A DNA stretch of 59,503 bases from CBDUZS01 sp965371785 (GTDB lineage: Bacteria > Fermentibacterota > Fermentibacteria > Fermentibacterales > JCC-6): contig CBDUZS010000006.1 in the NCBI GenBank assembly GCA_965371785.1, forward strand, positions 1-59,503, read 5' to 3'. The position numbers were made by a program, and so were the translations under genes. The notes below the pieces were generated by a model. It was given only the letters and a program-made list of their open reading frames with translations. It did no database searches and had not been told where the DNA came from. Of the stretch, positions 16,816 through 24,821 are shown piece after piece (the stretch's first letter is position 1; each line of letters opens with the position of its first letter).

Positions 16816-17226
16816 CTAATCCTGAGAGGGAGATGAATTGTAACCAAGTTCGATCAGCTTCGCTGCCATCGCTTCTCTGCTCATGAAGCCTTCATGCCTG
16901 AACAGCTCGTTCCCATCTGCGTCAATGAATATCTGTGTTGGAATGAGCCTTATGCGATATGATTCTGCTGCATCCGGATTCTCATTCACATCGATGAATT
17001 CAACATCCACCACACCTGCATATTCCTCGGAGAGGGCTTCCAGCTCCGGGACCATCATCTGACACGGTGTGCAGTAGTGCGAGCCAATATCCAGAAGCCT
17101 GGGTAGATTGTGCTCAGAGGGAGCAACTGCTTCACTATCGGATTCGTTATTCGATTTTGCAAGAATGGCAACTCCGGCAAGGATACAGACAAGAGCTATT
17201 ATTGCAATTCTATATACAGGTTTCAT
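16816..17226 (-). CDS. Membrane-anchored thioredoxin
   Basis: 136 aa: an N-terminal signal anchor (IAIIALVCILAGVAILA), a short acidic linker and a thioredoxin fold with active site HYCTPCQ (CxxC, near residue 52) and the cis-proline segment RLIPTQIF. The domain should face the periplasm and exchange electrons with the CcdA-like protein encoded 5 nt downstream. AGAGGA lies 6 nt before the ATG. Thioredoxin/CcdA pairs are recurrent in arsenic-related gene clusters; their exact role here is inference. Confidence 0.9.
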   Translation of the reverse strand: MKPVYRIAIIALVCILAGVAILAKSNNESDSEAVAPSEHNLPRLLDIGSHYCTPCQMMVPELEALSEEYAGVVDVEFIDVNENPDAAESYRIRLIPTQIFIDADGNELFRHEGFMSREAMAAKLIELGYNSSPSQD

Positions 17227-17345
17227 AGTAATCCTCTTTAATGCAATGAGTTGGGTTGTCTTAACAGTTCCTGCTGGTGATCAGATAGATGCTGCGTCAT
17301 GATGCAACCAATATGCCATGAGCATTGAGATACCTCTTCTCGAAA

Positions 17346-18527
17346 TTAGGTGAAGCAGTTTCGTGTTCTTAGACAGATCTTCACGAGCATCAACATGACA
17401 GGTACTTCGATCAAAACTCCAACGACTGTTGCCAATGCTGCTCCGGAGGATAGTCCGAAGAGCATAGTGGCTGTAGCAATTGCCACTTCGAAGTGGTTTG
17501 ATGCGCCAATCATCGCCGATGGAGCAGCGTCTGCATATGTGAGTCTGAGTCGTTTCGCCGCAACGTATGTAAGCGTAAATATCAAGCAGGTCTGCAGGAA
17601 AAGAGGTATAGCGATCCAGAGAATTGTCAGTGGGTTTGACAGTATTACCTCACCCTTGAGCGAAAACAGCAACACTAGTGTGATCAGCAGTGCAATAATC
17701 GTAACGGGTGTCAGGATGTGGAGGAACTTCTTTTTGAACCAGGTCTCACCTTTGCGCCAGATGACCCATTTTCGTGATAAGTAGCCAGCAACAAGCGGTA
17801 GAGCCACATAAATCGAAATAGAAAGAAGAAGCGCCTGCCATGGCACCGGCAGCCGCCCAATACCCAGAAGAAAACCACCCAGAACACCGTAAAGCACAAG
17901 CATTGCCAACGAATTGATCGCAACCATGACAAGCGTATGTCCGTCATTACCCCGCGCCAGGAAACCCCACACCAGAACCATGGCAGTGCAAGGTGCAATA
18001 CCCAGAAGAATGCAGCCTGCGAAATAGCTTCGCCAGAGAGGGATTTGCAGCATTTTGATACCTTCGTGCAATACTATGGTACCCGCTCCATAGCTTTCAC
18101 CTACATGCAAATCCAGCCCAAACGGCAGCTTTACCAGGTCAATTGCATCCGGACCTATCAACCCGCGGAAAAGGACACCAAGAAATAAATATGAAATCGC
18201 AAACATCGTGAAAGGCTTGATCATCCAGTTGACAACCAGCGTTAACCCAACAGGCTTGATGCTTTTCCCGGCTTTAACTACTTCTGCGAAATTAATCTTC
18301 ACCATGATTGGGTACATCATGAAGAACAGGCAAACCGCAATTGGAATAGACACAACCGGCGCATCGTTGACTGAGATCGATATTCCGTCCAGGAATCTGG
18401 CCAGACTCGGAGCAATCTTGCCCAATACAATCCCACTAATTACACAGAGCACTACCCATACGGTAAGGTATCGTTCGAACACACCGGTCATTCTCCGCTC
18501 ACCGACGGAATAGGTACCTGATTTCAT
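17346..18527 (-). CDS. acr3: Acr3-family arsenite efflux transporter
   Basis: 393 aa, ten predicted membrane helices. Diagnostic Acr3 segments are visible: MYPIMVKINFAEV, GIAPCTAMVLVWG (with the conserved transport cysteine), GNDGHTLVMVAINS, and near the end IGASNHFEVAIATA. It exports As(III), and in some members Sb(III), using the membrane potential. I prefer the ATG at 18527, which has GAGG 9 nt upstream, over an in-frame ATG at 18542 with no visible ribosome site. Divergent from arsR, sharing its control region. Thioredoxin and CcdA genes follow in the same direction. Confidence 0.92.
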   Translation of the reverse strand: MKSGTYSVGERRMTGVFERYLTVWVVLCVISGIVLGKIAPSLARFLDGISISVNDAPVVSIPIAVCLFFMMYPIMVKINFAEVVKAGKSIKPVGLTLVVNWMIKPFTMFAISYLFLGVLFRGLIGPDAIDLVKLPFGLDLHVGESYGAGTIVLHEGIKMLQIPLWRSYFAGCILLGIAPCTAMVLVWGFLARGNDGHTLVMVAINSLAMLVLYGVLGGFLLGIGRLPVPWQALLLSISIYVALPLVAGYLSRKWVIWRKGETWFKKKFLHILTPVTIIALLITLVLLFSLKGEVILSNPLTILWIAIPLFLQTCLIFTLTYVAAKRLRLTYADAAPSAMIGASNHFEVAIATATMLFGLSSGAALATVVGVLIEVPVMLMLVKICLRTRNCFT

Positions 18528-18618
18528 TCCCTTGGTCCTCATGCTGTGTTCAATTCAGCAGCATTGCAGCCTGATTATGAACAATCGCCAGTCTGTAGCC
18601 GGGAAACACTAGTAAGCA

Positions 18619-18652
18619 TTGACCACATTTGTATACTTGGTAGAATATACAA
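18619..18652 (+). promoter_or_regulatory. arsR promoter with overlapping inverted-repeat operator
   Basis: TTGACC (18619-18624), a 16-nt spacer and TAGAAT (18641-18646) make a sigma-70-like promoter. A perfect 7-bp inverted repeat TTGTATA (18629-18635) / TATACAA (18646-18652) with a 10-nt gap covers the spacer and -10. That placement suits repression by the ArsR protein encoded 30 nt downstream; binding is inferred. Confidence 0.7.
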
Positions 18653-18681
18653 GCGTTTGAAAGGGAGGCAAGATATTACCT

Positions 18682-18972
18682 ATGGGATCAGACATGCTTG
18701 AGCAACGGGTCAGCGTTCTAAAAGCAATCGCAAGCGCTCCCCGTCTGACAATACTGGATGCACTGTATGAGGAGGATCTCAGCGTCGGAGAACTGACCTC
18801 CAAGGTCGGTAGCGACATCTCAACCGTGTCGAGGCATCTCTTAATACTAAGGAACGCAGGTATTGTCTCTTCCTCAAAGGACGGAGCACGTGTGCTGTAT
18901 CACCTGTGTACCCCATGTGTCCTTGATTTTCTCAGTTGTATTGACAAAGTGATCCAGGCTTCAAGGCAGTAA
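18682..18972 (+). CDS. arsR: ArsR-family metalloregulator
   Basis: 96 aa winged-helix repressor. The helix-turn-helix (LSVGELTSKVGSDISTVSRH) lies at residues ~37-56 and the wing at SSKDGARVLYHL. The inducer site is probably formed by cysteines in the C-terminal tail (CTPCVLDFLSC), a pattern known in ArsR proteins paired with arsenical permeases and unlike the CVC-type E. coli site. It should release its operator on binding As(III). It is transcribed away from acr3, and the perfect inverted repeat sits over its own promoter. Confidence 0.93.
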   Translation: MGSDMLEQRVSVLKAIASAPRLTILDALYEEDLSVGELTSKVGSDISTVSRHLLILRNAGIVSSSKDGARVLYHLCTPCVLDFLSCIDKVIQASRQ

Positions 18973-19007
18973 CGTCTGCCTTATCACACTGTGAAGAAGA
19001 GAGCCTA

Positions 19008-19655
19008 ATGAGGAACATCGTGTTGATATTCCTGGCTGGAACGTTCTCCATGGTTGCAGCCGCTTACATCATCGTCGGACCTCCTGATGGTCCGGCATCG
19101 AGCTATCCTTTTTGCGGATCTTGATTCGATGCGATGCGCTACCAGGTGGTAGTGCTGGATGAAGAGATCGGTACTGACTTCAATATAGAATCTCTCGCAT
19201 GGCAGGCTCATCTTTCGGGGGATAACTCCGCCGAATTCGAATCCGTCATGATCTACATGGGACTCTGTGCAGATGACCAACTCGGTTCTGTCTTTGAGGA
19301 TAACTATATCCCCGGGACAAGAACTCTCGTCTACGATGCTGCGACACAGGTTGTGTCCGGGAATCCAGATGAATGGGCATCGATCTCGCTAGATACAGAC
19401 TATGCTTACGATTCCTCAGCAGGTAATCTGATCATCGAAGTCACGTGGGTAAGTTGTCTTGATCTGAAAAGCTTCTATGTCCGTAGCTGGGATACCGGTA
19501 CAATCAGAGCAGTTGCTTTCACAGGGGCAGGTGCCCCAACCAATCCAACCGGGAGTCTGTCAAGTGCGATACCCAGGCTGATGCTTACAGGTACTGCGCA
19601 GGGAGCCCTGGAAGTACTGACATTCGGAGCTGTCAAGTCAATGGACTGGAGGTAG
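19008..19655 (+). CDS. Secreted protein with in-frame UGA: candidate selenoprotein, paralogue 1
   Basis: The frame opens at ATG 19008 with a signal peptide (MRNIVLIFLAGTFSMVAAA), reads to a TGA at 19122-19124 (codon 39), and continues in the same frame with no other stop to TAG at 19653-19655. If UGA is decoded the product is 215 aa, and the residue completes a CGSU motif (Cys36-Gly-Ser-Sec39), the CxxU layout of redox selenoproteins. The mature part is a predicted beta-sandwich (YQVVVLDEEIG, LGSVFEDNYIPGTR, NLIIEVTW, SWDTGTIRA) closely related to the next gene. A hairpin begins 11 nt after the UGA. The alternative is a pseudogene cut by a nonsense mutation; a start at 19134 would lack the signal peptide. 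I do not know the family's function. Confidence 0.6.
19136..19155 (+). promoter_or_regulatory. SECIS-like hairpin 1
   Basis: GCGCTACC / GGTAGTGC pair over 8 bp (one G-U) and close an AGGT loop. The stem starts 11 nt after the UGA at 19122-19124, and the loop lies 19 nt past it. In E. coli fdhF the apical AGGUCU loop lies 17 nt past the UGA with a conserved GU, so geometry and loop agree. The bulged U of the E. coli element is not evident. Confidence 0.5.
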
Positions 19656-19662
19656 AACGGTT

Positions 19663-20295
19663 ATGAAGTATACTTTTCTGTTTCTTCTTGCATTCTCCAT
19701 AATCAGCAATTCCGCGGTTGTCGTCATTGGCGATCCAGAAGTCTCAGGTTGTGCGCCCATTGGAATCGGTTGAAGTTCCTCCCTGCACTACCAGGGAGTA
19801 GTGCTTGCATCGGAGATTGGTGATGGAATGGAAATCTCGTTGATTGCCTGCCAGCGTTTCTCTCCAGGAGAGACCGTAGAGGGTACGTTCTACGATTTCA
19901 GCATCTATCTTGCTTTATCCGATCAGAGCATGCTCGGATCCACCTTCGAGGAGAACTACATTGAAGGCTCCAGATTCTGCGTCTTTTCAAGGGATACGCT
20001 TACAATCTCCAACTCACCAAATGAATGGGTTGAGTTCAGTCTGGATACAACCTTCTGGTTCAATGGCAACGACAACCTTATAGTAGAATTCCTATGGAGT
20101 TCAGCAGAAACCGAAGGCAGCTGTATGTATTCGTGGCATTGGAATACGGGTAGCATCAGATCCATTTCTGGTGAGTACGGAAGTCCAACGGGAACGATGT
20201 CAAGTCTGCTGATGATGCTACTCTTCGAGGGAGAAATGCAACTGGACAGTTCCACTTTTGGCAGAATCAAAGCCGTGTTAGGAGTGACCGGCTGA
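19663..20295 (+). CDS. Secreted protein with in-frame UGA: candidate selenoprotein, paralogue 2
   Basis: ATG 19663 lies 10 nt after a GGAGG and 7 nt after the stop of paralogue 1. A signal peptide (MKYTFLFLLAFSIISNS) is followed by TGA at 19771-19773 (codon 37), then the frame is open to TGA at 20293-20295: 210 aa if read through. The UGA is seven codons before the Gln of LHYQGVVLASEIG; in paralogue 1 it is also seven codons before the Gln of MRYQVVVLDEEIG, so both fall in one alignment column. A cysteine precedes it (Cys30, C-x6-U). The rest shares LGSTFEENYIEGSR, NEWVEFSLDT, NLIVEFLW and NTGSIRS with paralogue 1. Same alternatives as for paralogue 1. Confidence 0.6.
19785..19804 (+). promoter_or_regulatory. 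SECIS-like hairpin 2
   Basis: GCACTAC / GTAGTGC form a perfect 7-bp stem with loop CAGGGA, starting 11 nt after the UGA at 19771-19773, exactly as in paralogue 1. A competing hairpin CTCCCTG / CAGGGAG (19779-19785 with 19792-19798) is also possible, so the true fold needs testing. Confidence 0.45.
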
Positions 20296-20777
20296 TCATA
20301 TCCACCGGAAAGAATCGGGGCAAGAAATAGACACATATCAATCTGGATTGAAAATGAGTCTACTCTTTCAGTTGACTATTATCTGATCATCCGAAAAACC
20401 TGAAGGGATCTTACAGTCAGTAGATGCATGAAGCTTAACTGACAGCCAATTACAGCCCTATATTGACTCTTGCGAATCCCCTGGTCCAAATTAATGCGTG
20501 GTTCAAACGAAGCACGGTCTGGGCTACCATCAGAATCTGGAAGCGCCTGGCACAACTCAAAGTGCTGGGTGCCTTCTTTATACAAGGTTCAAATAAGATA
20601 CATAATCTCATCAATATAAAAGTGCGTACTCACGTAACATATTGGCCGAAGCATTATCACGAGTTCGAATCCGGTTGGGGGAGCTATTAACTGCCCGTTA
20701 GGTTTTGCGAGCTTATTGGATAGATTGTGGTGAACTGTATTAACGGGACCGGATCAAAGCTATCCTGGAGGAAGGTC
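20296..20777. other. Gene-free stretch with tRNA-3'-end-like repeat
   Basis: I see no gene in these 482 bp. It holds repeat copy A (20471-20529) followed by a hairpin GCGCCTGGCAC / GTGCTGGGTGC (~20542-20575) and TTCTTT, an arrangement like that after tRNA-fMet, and then another GGTTCAAA near 20585. The end carries the upstream region of the oxidoreductase gene. Confidence 0.4.
20471..20529 (+). repeat. tRNA-3'-end-like direct repeat, copy A
   Basis: 59 nt identical to copy B (22777-22835) at 51 positions by my hand alignment. It contains CGAATCCCC, then GTGGTTCAAAC, and ends in GGGCTACCA, echoing two tandem T-arm/CCA ends. No complete tRNA cloverleaf can be drawn around it. A hairpin with a T-rich tail follows. 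Confidence 0.65.
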
Positions 20778-21758
20778 ATGAAAGCAGTTGTATACACAAA
20801 ATACGGATCACCGGATGTTCTTGAATTTAAGGAAGTCGAAAAACCCATCCCCGAGAAGACTGAAGTCTTGGTAAAAGTTCATTCGGCATCCGTAAACGCA
20901 GCCGACTGGCACACCCTGAGAGCTGACCCGTGGTTTCTCCGCCTAATGGGCGGGGGATTCCTAAAACCAAAAAGGAAGATACTTGGATTTGACATAGCGG
21001 GGCGGGTTGAAGCGGTTGCCAGAAATGTCAAGCAGTTACAGCCGGGTGATGAGGTGTTCGGTATCTGTGATATGGGTGGTTTTGCCGAGTATGCATGTGC
21101 TCGGGAGAATACACTGGCGTTGAAACCGGCCAGTATGACATTCGAAGAAGCAGCGACAGTACCTGTGGCGGCAATAACCGCCCTGCAGGGCCTTCGCAAC
21201 AAAGGACAGATTCAGCAGGGACAGAAGGTTCTTATTAACGGTGCGTCTGGTGGTGTGGGTACGTTTGCAGTACAGATTGCCAAATCGTTCGAGACTATCG
21301 TTACTGCCGTATGCAGCACGAGGAATCTGGACATGGTTCGCTCGATTGGTGCAGACCAGGTCATTGATTACACTCAAGAAGATTTCACTAGAAGTGATCA
21401 GCGTTACGATCTGATTTTTGCTGCCAACGGATATCATCCGATTTTTAATTACAAGCGTGCATTAAGTCCCAGGGGAACTTATGTAGTGGCCGGAGGTTCC
21501 ATGACTCAATTTTTCCAGGCTATGTTATTGGGTCCATGGATTTCAATGACCGGAAGCAAAAAAATGGGTAGTATGGGGATAGCAAAACCCAACAAGAAGG
21601 ATCTTGTTTTTATGGCAGAGCTTATTGAAGCCGGTAAAGTAGTACCTGTTGTGGATAGGCGTTATCCGTTATGCGAGGTTCCTGAAGCTATCCGGTATCT
21701 TGAAGAAGGACACGCCCGAGGAAAGGTAGTAATAGCTTTCGAGCCAGAAGGCGTATAA
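20778..21758 (+). CDS. NAD(P)H:quinone reductase-like MDR protein
   Basis: 326 aa zinc-independent medium-chain reductase: GroES-like N-terminal half (VYTKYGSPDVLEF, ASVNAADWH, GFDIAGRVEAV, GDEVFG) and a Rossmann half with the NADP-binding loop INGASGGVGTFAVQIAK near residue 155. The zinc ligands of alcohol dehydrogenases are absent, as in quinone/enone reductases. I chose ATG 20778, preceded by GGAGG, over a GTG at 20727. It lies between the two repeat copies, with a flavoprotein gene convergent to it; both are NAD(P)H-linked redox enzymes. Confidence 0.9.
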   Translation: MKAVVYTKYGSPDVLEFKEVEKPIPEKTEVLVKVHSASVNAADWHTLRADPWFLRLMGGGFLKPKRKILGFDIAGRVEAVARNVKQLQPGDEVFGICDMGGFAEYACARENTLALKPASMTFEEAATVPVAAITALQGLRNKGQIQQGQKVLINGASGGVGTFAVQIAKSFETIVTAVCSTRNLDMVRSIGADQVIDYTQEDFTRSDQRYDLIFAANGYHPIFNYKRALSPRGTYVVAGGSMTQFFQAMLLGPWISMTGSKKMGSMGIAKPNKKDLVFMAELIEAGKVVPVVDRRYPLCEVPEAIRYLEEGHARGKVVIAFEPEGV

Positions 21759-21845
21759 AAGCTGAACTAACCGCTCTCAGCTTCAGAGCAGACCATCAAT
21801 CCCCATAACCGGAATGTGATTAGGTTCATGGAAATCGTCCTTGAT

Positions 21846-22742
21846 TCAGCACTCCAGAAGCCGCTGCCTTACATCGAATCCATCAGGAATCGGAGTAGAC
21901 GCCATCTGCCCGAAAGATCTTGCTCTGAACCAGTTCCTGTCAGCCCACCAGTTGTATTCAAACTCCATCATCCTGGAGATCCGTTCGATGTCTTCTTCTC
22001 CAAGGCTGATCTTTCTTAGGATCTTCTCCATCATCTTCAGCTTAAGCCAGGACGGAGCTACATCCGATTTCGAATCGATGTCTGCAAGGTACCTGAATGT
22101 GTTACATCCGCCCATCTTCTCCTTCATCACCCTGAACATCTTCCTCTGCAGAGGCGAAACAGGCAGGTGTTTTCCACTATTTATCGAGTCCGCTACCTTT
22201 CGCGCCAGCTTCCTGTTCTTCTTCCTTGCCTTCTCCCGGAATGGAAAATAACCGGGGGTAAACCCTCCCTTGCTGGAGATATGGCCGAAGGAGAAAGTGC
22301 CGTAAGTAGCCAGCATCATCTGCAGGAAGTTGCGCACGGGCCTGATCCCGTCGTTGCCGGTTGTGCAAGCCGAAAGGCTGTACTTCCCCAGAAGCGGGAA
22401 GATGTGACACCAGGTGAAGAGCCTGTCGAAGAGAGCCTTCATCTGGGCAGTGATCTGGTTCGTGTATACAGGGCTTGCCATGATCAGCATGTCGCAATCG
22501 ATCATGGCGGTCTTGATCTGATCTAGATCATCCTGACTAGACAAGGGACAGGGCTTGCCGCGCGTACAGCTCCAGCAGCCTATACATGGCTTCACATCCA
22601 CCTCACCCAGGGAGACCACCCGATGTTCGAGGGAAAGCCCTGCGAGTGAGATCTCCTCGACGAAATCATCCACAAGTGCTCTTGTATTCGAGTTCTGGTT
22701 ATGTGGGCTTCCGAGAATAGTCAGTATTTCCGTATTCTTCAT
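21846..22742 (-). CDS. Flavodoxin/FMN-reductase family protein with Cys motif
   Basis: 298 aa. The N-terminal half is an NADPH-dependent FMN-reductase/flavodoxin fold: ILGSPHNQNSNTRALVDDF (phosphate loop), MLIMASPVYTNQITAQMKALFDR. A cysteine cluster CIGCWSCTRGKPCP near residue 55 resembles that of iron-sulfur flavoproteins. The C-terminal ~120 residues are basic and helical (FREKARKKNRKLARKV) and do not match a domain I know. Convergent to the quinone-reductase-like gene, with about 90 bp between stops. Lies inside the repeat-flanked segment. Confidence 0.82.
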   Translation of the reverse strand: MKNTEILTILGSPHNQNSNTRALVDDFVEEISLAGLSLEHRVVSLGEVDVKPCIGCWSCTRGKPCPLSSQDDLDQIKTAMIDCDMLIMASPVYTNQITAQMKALFDRLFTWCHIFPLLGKYSLSACTTGNDGIRPVRNFLQMMLATYGTFSFGHISSKGGFTPGYFPFREKARKKNRKLARKVADSINSGKHLPVSPLQRKMFRVMKEKMGGCNTFRYLADIDSKSDVAPSWLKLKMMEKILRKISLGEEDIERISRMMEFEYNWWADRNWFRARSFGQMASTPIPDGFDVRQRLLEC

Positions 22743-22776
22743 TTCCTGATTCTCTCTATCAGAGTGTTCTGATAAC

Positions 22777-22835
22777 TGCGAATCCCCTGATCCACGTTAA
22801 TATGTGGTTCAAACGAAGCTCGGGCCGGGCTACCA
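22777..22835 (+). repeat. tRNA-3'-end-like direct repeat, copy B
   Basis: Second copy of the 59-nt element (see 20471-20529), same orientation, also ending GGGCTACCA and immediately followed by an intact terminator. The two copies bracket the 2.2-kb segment holding the two oxidoreductase genes. Confidence 0.65.
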
Positions 22836-22841
22836 AGGTGA

Positions 22842-22866
22842 CCCCCGGCTTCGGCCGGGGGTTTTC
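22842..22866 (+). terminator. Rho-independent terminator after repeat copy B
   Basis: CCCCCGGC / GCCGGGGG form a perfect 8-bp stem with a TTCG tetraloop followed by TTTTCTT. No intact gene ends just upstream on this strand, so it probably served the RNA gene of which copy B is a relic. In the other orientation it would face the DUF1622 gene. Confidence 0.8.
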
Positions 22867-22925
22867 TTCAAAGGTAAAACAGCCTTAACAATGACCGGTG
22901 TTAATCAATCGGGAAGAAAGACGGT

Positions 22926-23285
22926 TCAGGAATCCGGTTCCCCGGATCGGTGGAAAGATGCCAGCTCCCGGTCAAGGAAGATACTGATCACGGTTCGAAT
23001 TGCTACAATCCCGCCGAGGATCCCTATTTCTCGCAGGGTCGGGTGGACAATCGTCTCGAGTACATCCGCGGCAATCAACAGTTCGAGACCCAGAAGCAGG
23101 TAGTTTCCGAACCGGTGACGGAGAGCTTCGCTCTCACGACCGGAGTATCCGTGTTTCAGCCTGCGGGTTTCGCACCGAATGAATCGTATCAAAGTCAGGA
23201 TCACGCCCCAGAGAATGACACCAGCTCCGCAGCAACCGATTACGAGTGCGGCGCTGCGCAGGATCTGGCTGACAGCTTCAGTCAT
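22926..23285 (-). CDS. DUF1622 membrane protein
   Basis: 119 aa with three likely membrane helices. Features of DUF1622 are seen: a first helix ending in VILWGVILTLIRFI, the segment RHRFGNYLLLGLELLIAADV, and IVAIRTVISIFLDREL near the C-terminus. Function unknown; the family is broadly conserved in bacteria. Ends about 60 bp from the terminator at 22842. Confidence 0.85.
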   Translation of the reverse strand: MTEAVSQILRSAALVIGCCGAGVILWGVILTLIRFIRCETRRLKHGYSGRESEALRHRFGNYLLLGLELLIAADVLETIVHPTLREIGILGGIVAIRTVISIFLDRELASFHRSGEPDS

Positions 23286-23330
23286 GTTGCCTCCGTGTGA
23301 ATCGGTGTACGGCTGCTGAACAGGCAGCGC

Positions 23331-24821
23331 CTAGGCATGCTGGATCCCGGTGTGACTGGAGATTTCGGAGTTCGTCGTGCAAAGATCGTCAAGAGACAGC
23401 TTGTGGATGTCGTCGTGACCGGCCAGGCGTGCAAAATCCTGTAATTCATCCGTCGAGACCCGCAGGAAGTTTTCGAGCATTCGGGCTGAGATATCGCTCT
23501 TGAGGCGAGCCTGCAGTTCCGGATCCTGAGTTGTCACACCTACCGGGCACTTGCCCGTTTCGCAGAGCCGGTATTGCTGGCAGGCGCAAGCCATGAGTGC
23601 GGCGGTGCCGATGGCGACAGCATCTGCTCCCATTGCCAGTGCCTTGGCAAAGTCCGGTGATATCCTGAATCCCCCGGTAATTACCAGAGAGACGTTCTTT
23701 GCTCCCTGGGTGTCAAGGTACTTGCGCGCACGGTGGAGGGCATAGATCGACGGCATCGACGTCGAGTCCTTCACGAACTTCGGCGCAGCGGCTGTCGCTC
23801 CGGGCCGACCGTCGATGGTGATGAAGTCCGGTCCGGCAGAAAGTGCTACCTCAAGATCTGCTTCGATGTGTCCAGCTGCAAGCTTTATGCCGATAGGCTT
23901 GCCTTCGGTTTTGTCACGCAGCCAGTCAACTTTTACCTTGAGTTCATCGGCGTTGCGGATGTCATCAAAGTGAGCCGGGCCGGTGATGTCCGAGCCTTCG
24001 GGAAAACCTCGGATTTCTGCAATTTCACTAGTCACCTTTTCGGCTGGGAGGTGACCTCCCATGCCGGGCTTGGCCGACTGGCCGATCTTGATCTCTACAG
24101 CATCCACCTTCTTTAGATTTTCATCTGTCACGCTGTACCGGTTGGGTACGTATTCGAAGATGTACTTGTATGAGGCTGCCATCGACTCGGCCAGGATGCC
24201 TCCCTCACCCGAGCACATAGCAGTTCTGGCTGCGGCGCTGCCCCTGGCGAGGGCAAGCTTCACTTCACGTGAAAGAGCACCGAAAGACATGTGGGTCACG
24301 TACAATGGCGTCTCTATTACCAGTGGGTGCTTCGCGTTCGGTCCGATGACGGTCTGCGTGTTGACTGAATCCCCATGGTTCAACGGAAGGCTCGAAAGCT
24401 GAGCACCGAGAATCAGAATGTCATCCCACGATACAACTGCCCTGGTGGTGCGCATCGGCTTGATGATCGATCGTCCACTGGATGCAATCTGGTGGATTTC
24501 GGCCATGTGTTGTTCGAACTCGTCCGATTCCCGCTTCCACTCTCCTAGGTAGCCTTCTACATCTTCTGTCCTGGGAATGACATGGGTGAGGCTCACTCTG
24601 GTCTTCGCCCCGCACGCCGGACAGGTTATCTCCTGCTCAATGGACTCAGAGGCGGACTTTTCCTCAACCGGCTTCAGGTGATCCCTTTTCGACCGGCAGA
24701 TCGGGCATACCCAGCTGTCAGGAAAATCCTCGGGTCTGGTACCCGGCTTGATGCCGGCTTCAGAATCTCCCCTAGATTCATCATACTCGTACACTTTGCA
24801 GACATCGCAACGGTAAATCAT
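23331..24821 (-). CDS. Rubredoxin-fused glutamate-synthase-like FMN protein
   Basis: 496 aa. Residues 1-45 are a rubredoxin domain (CDVC at 5-8 and CPIC about 39-42 as iron ligands). A second CPACG ribbon-like motif follows near residue 67. Residues ~130-470 are the FMN-binding (GltB2-like) barrel of glutamate synthase: SFGALSREVKLALARGS, SGEGG, KIGQSAKPGMGGHLP, FITIDGRPGATAAAP, and the iron-sulfur cysteines CQQYRLCETGKCPVG. It lacks the amidotransferase domain. Such stand-alone GltB2-like proteins are common in anaerobes; rubredoxin may deliver electrons to the flavin. Substrate uncertain. The start has only a distant GGAAGG. Confidence 0.88.
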   Translation of the reverse strand: MIYRCDVCKVYEYDESRGDSEAGIKPGTRPEDFPDSWVCPICRSKRDHLKPVEEKSASESIEQEITCPACGAKTRVSLTHVIPRTEDVEGYLGEWKRESDEFEQHMAEIHQIASSGRSIIKPMRTTRAVVSWDDILILGAQLSSLPLNHGDSVNTQTVIGPNAKHPLVIETPLYVTHMSFGALSREVKLALARGSAAARTAMCSGEGGILAESMAASYKYIFEYVPNRYSVTDENLKKVDAVEIKIGQSAKPGMGGHLPAEKVTSEIAEIRGFPEGSDITGPAHFDDIRNADELKVKVDWLRDKTEGKPIGIKLAAGHIEADLEVALSAGPDFITIDGRPGATAAAPKFVKDSTSMPSIYALHRARKYLDTQGAKNVSLVITGGFRISPDFAKALAMGADAVAIGTAALMACACQQYRLCETGKCPVGVTTQDPELQARLKSDISARMLENFLRVSTDELQDFARLAGHDDIHKLSLDDLCTTNSEISSHTGIQHA

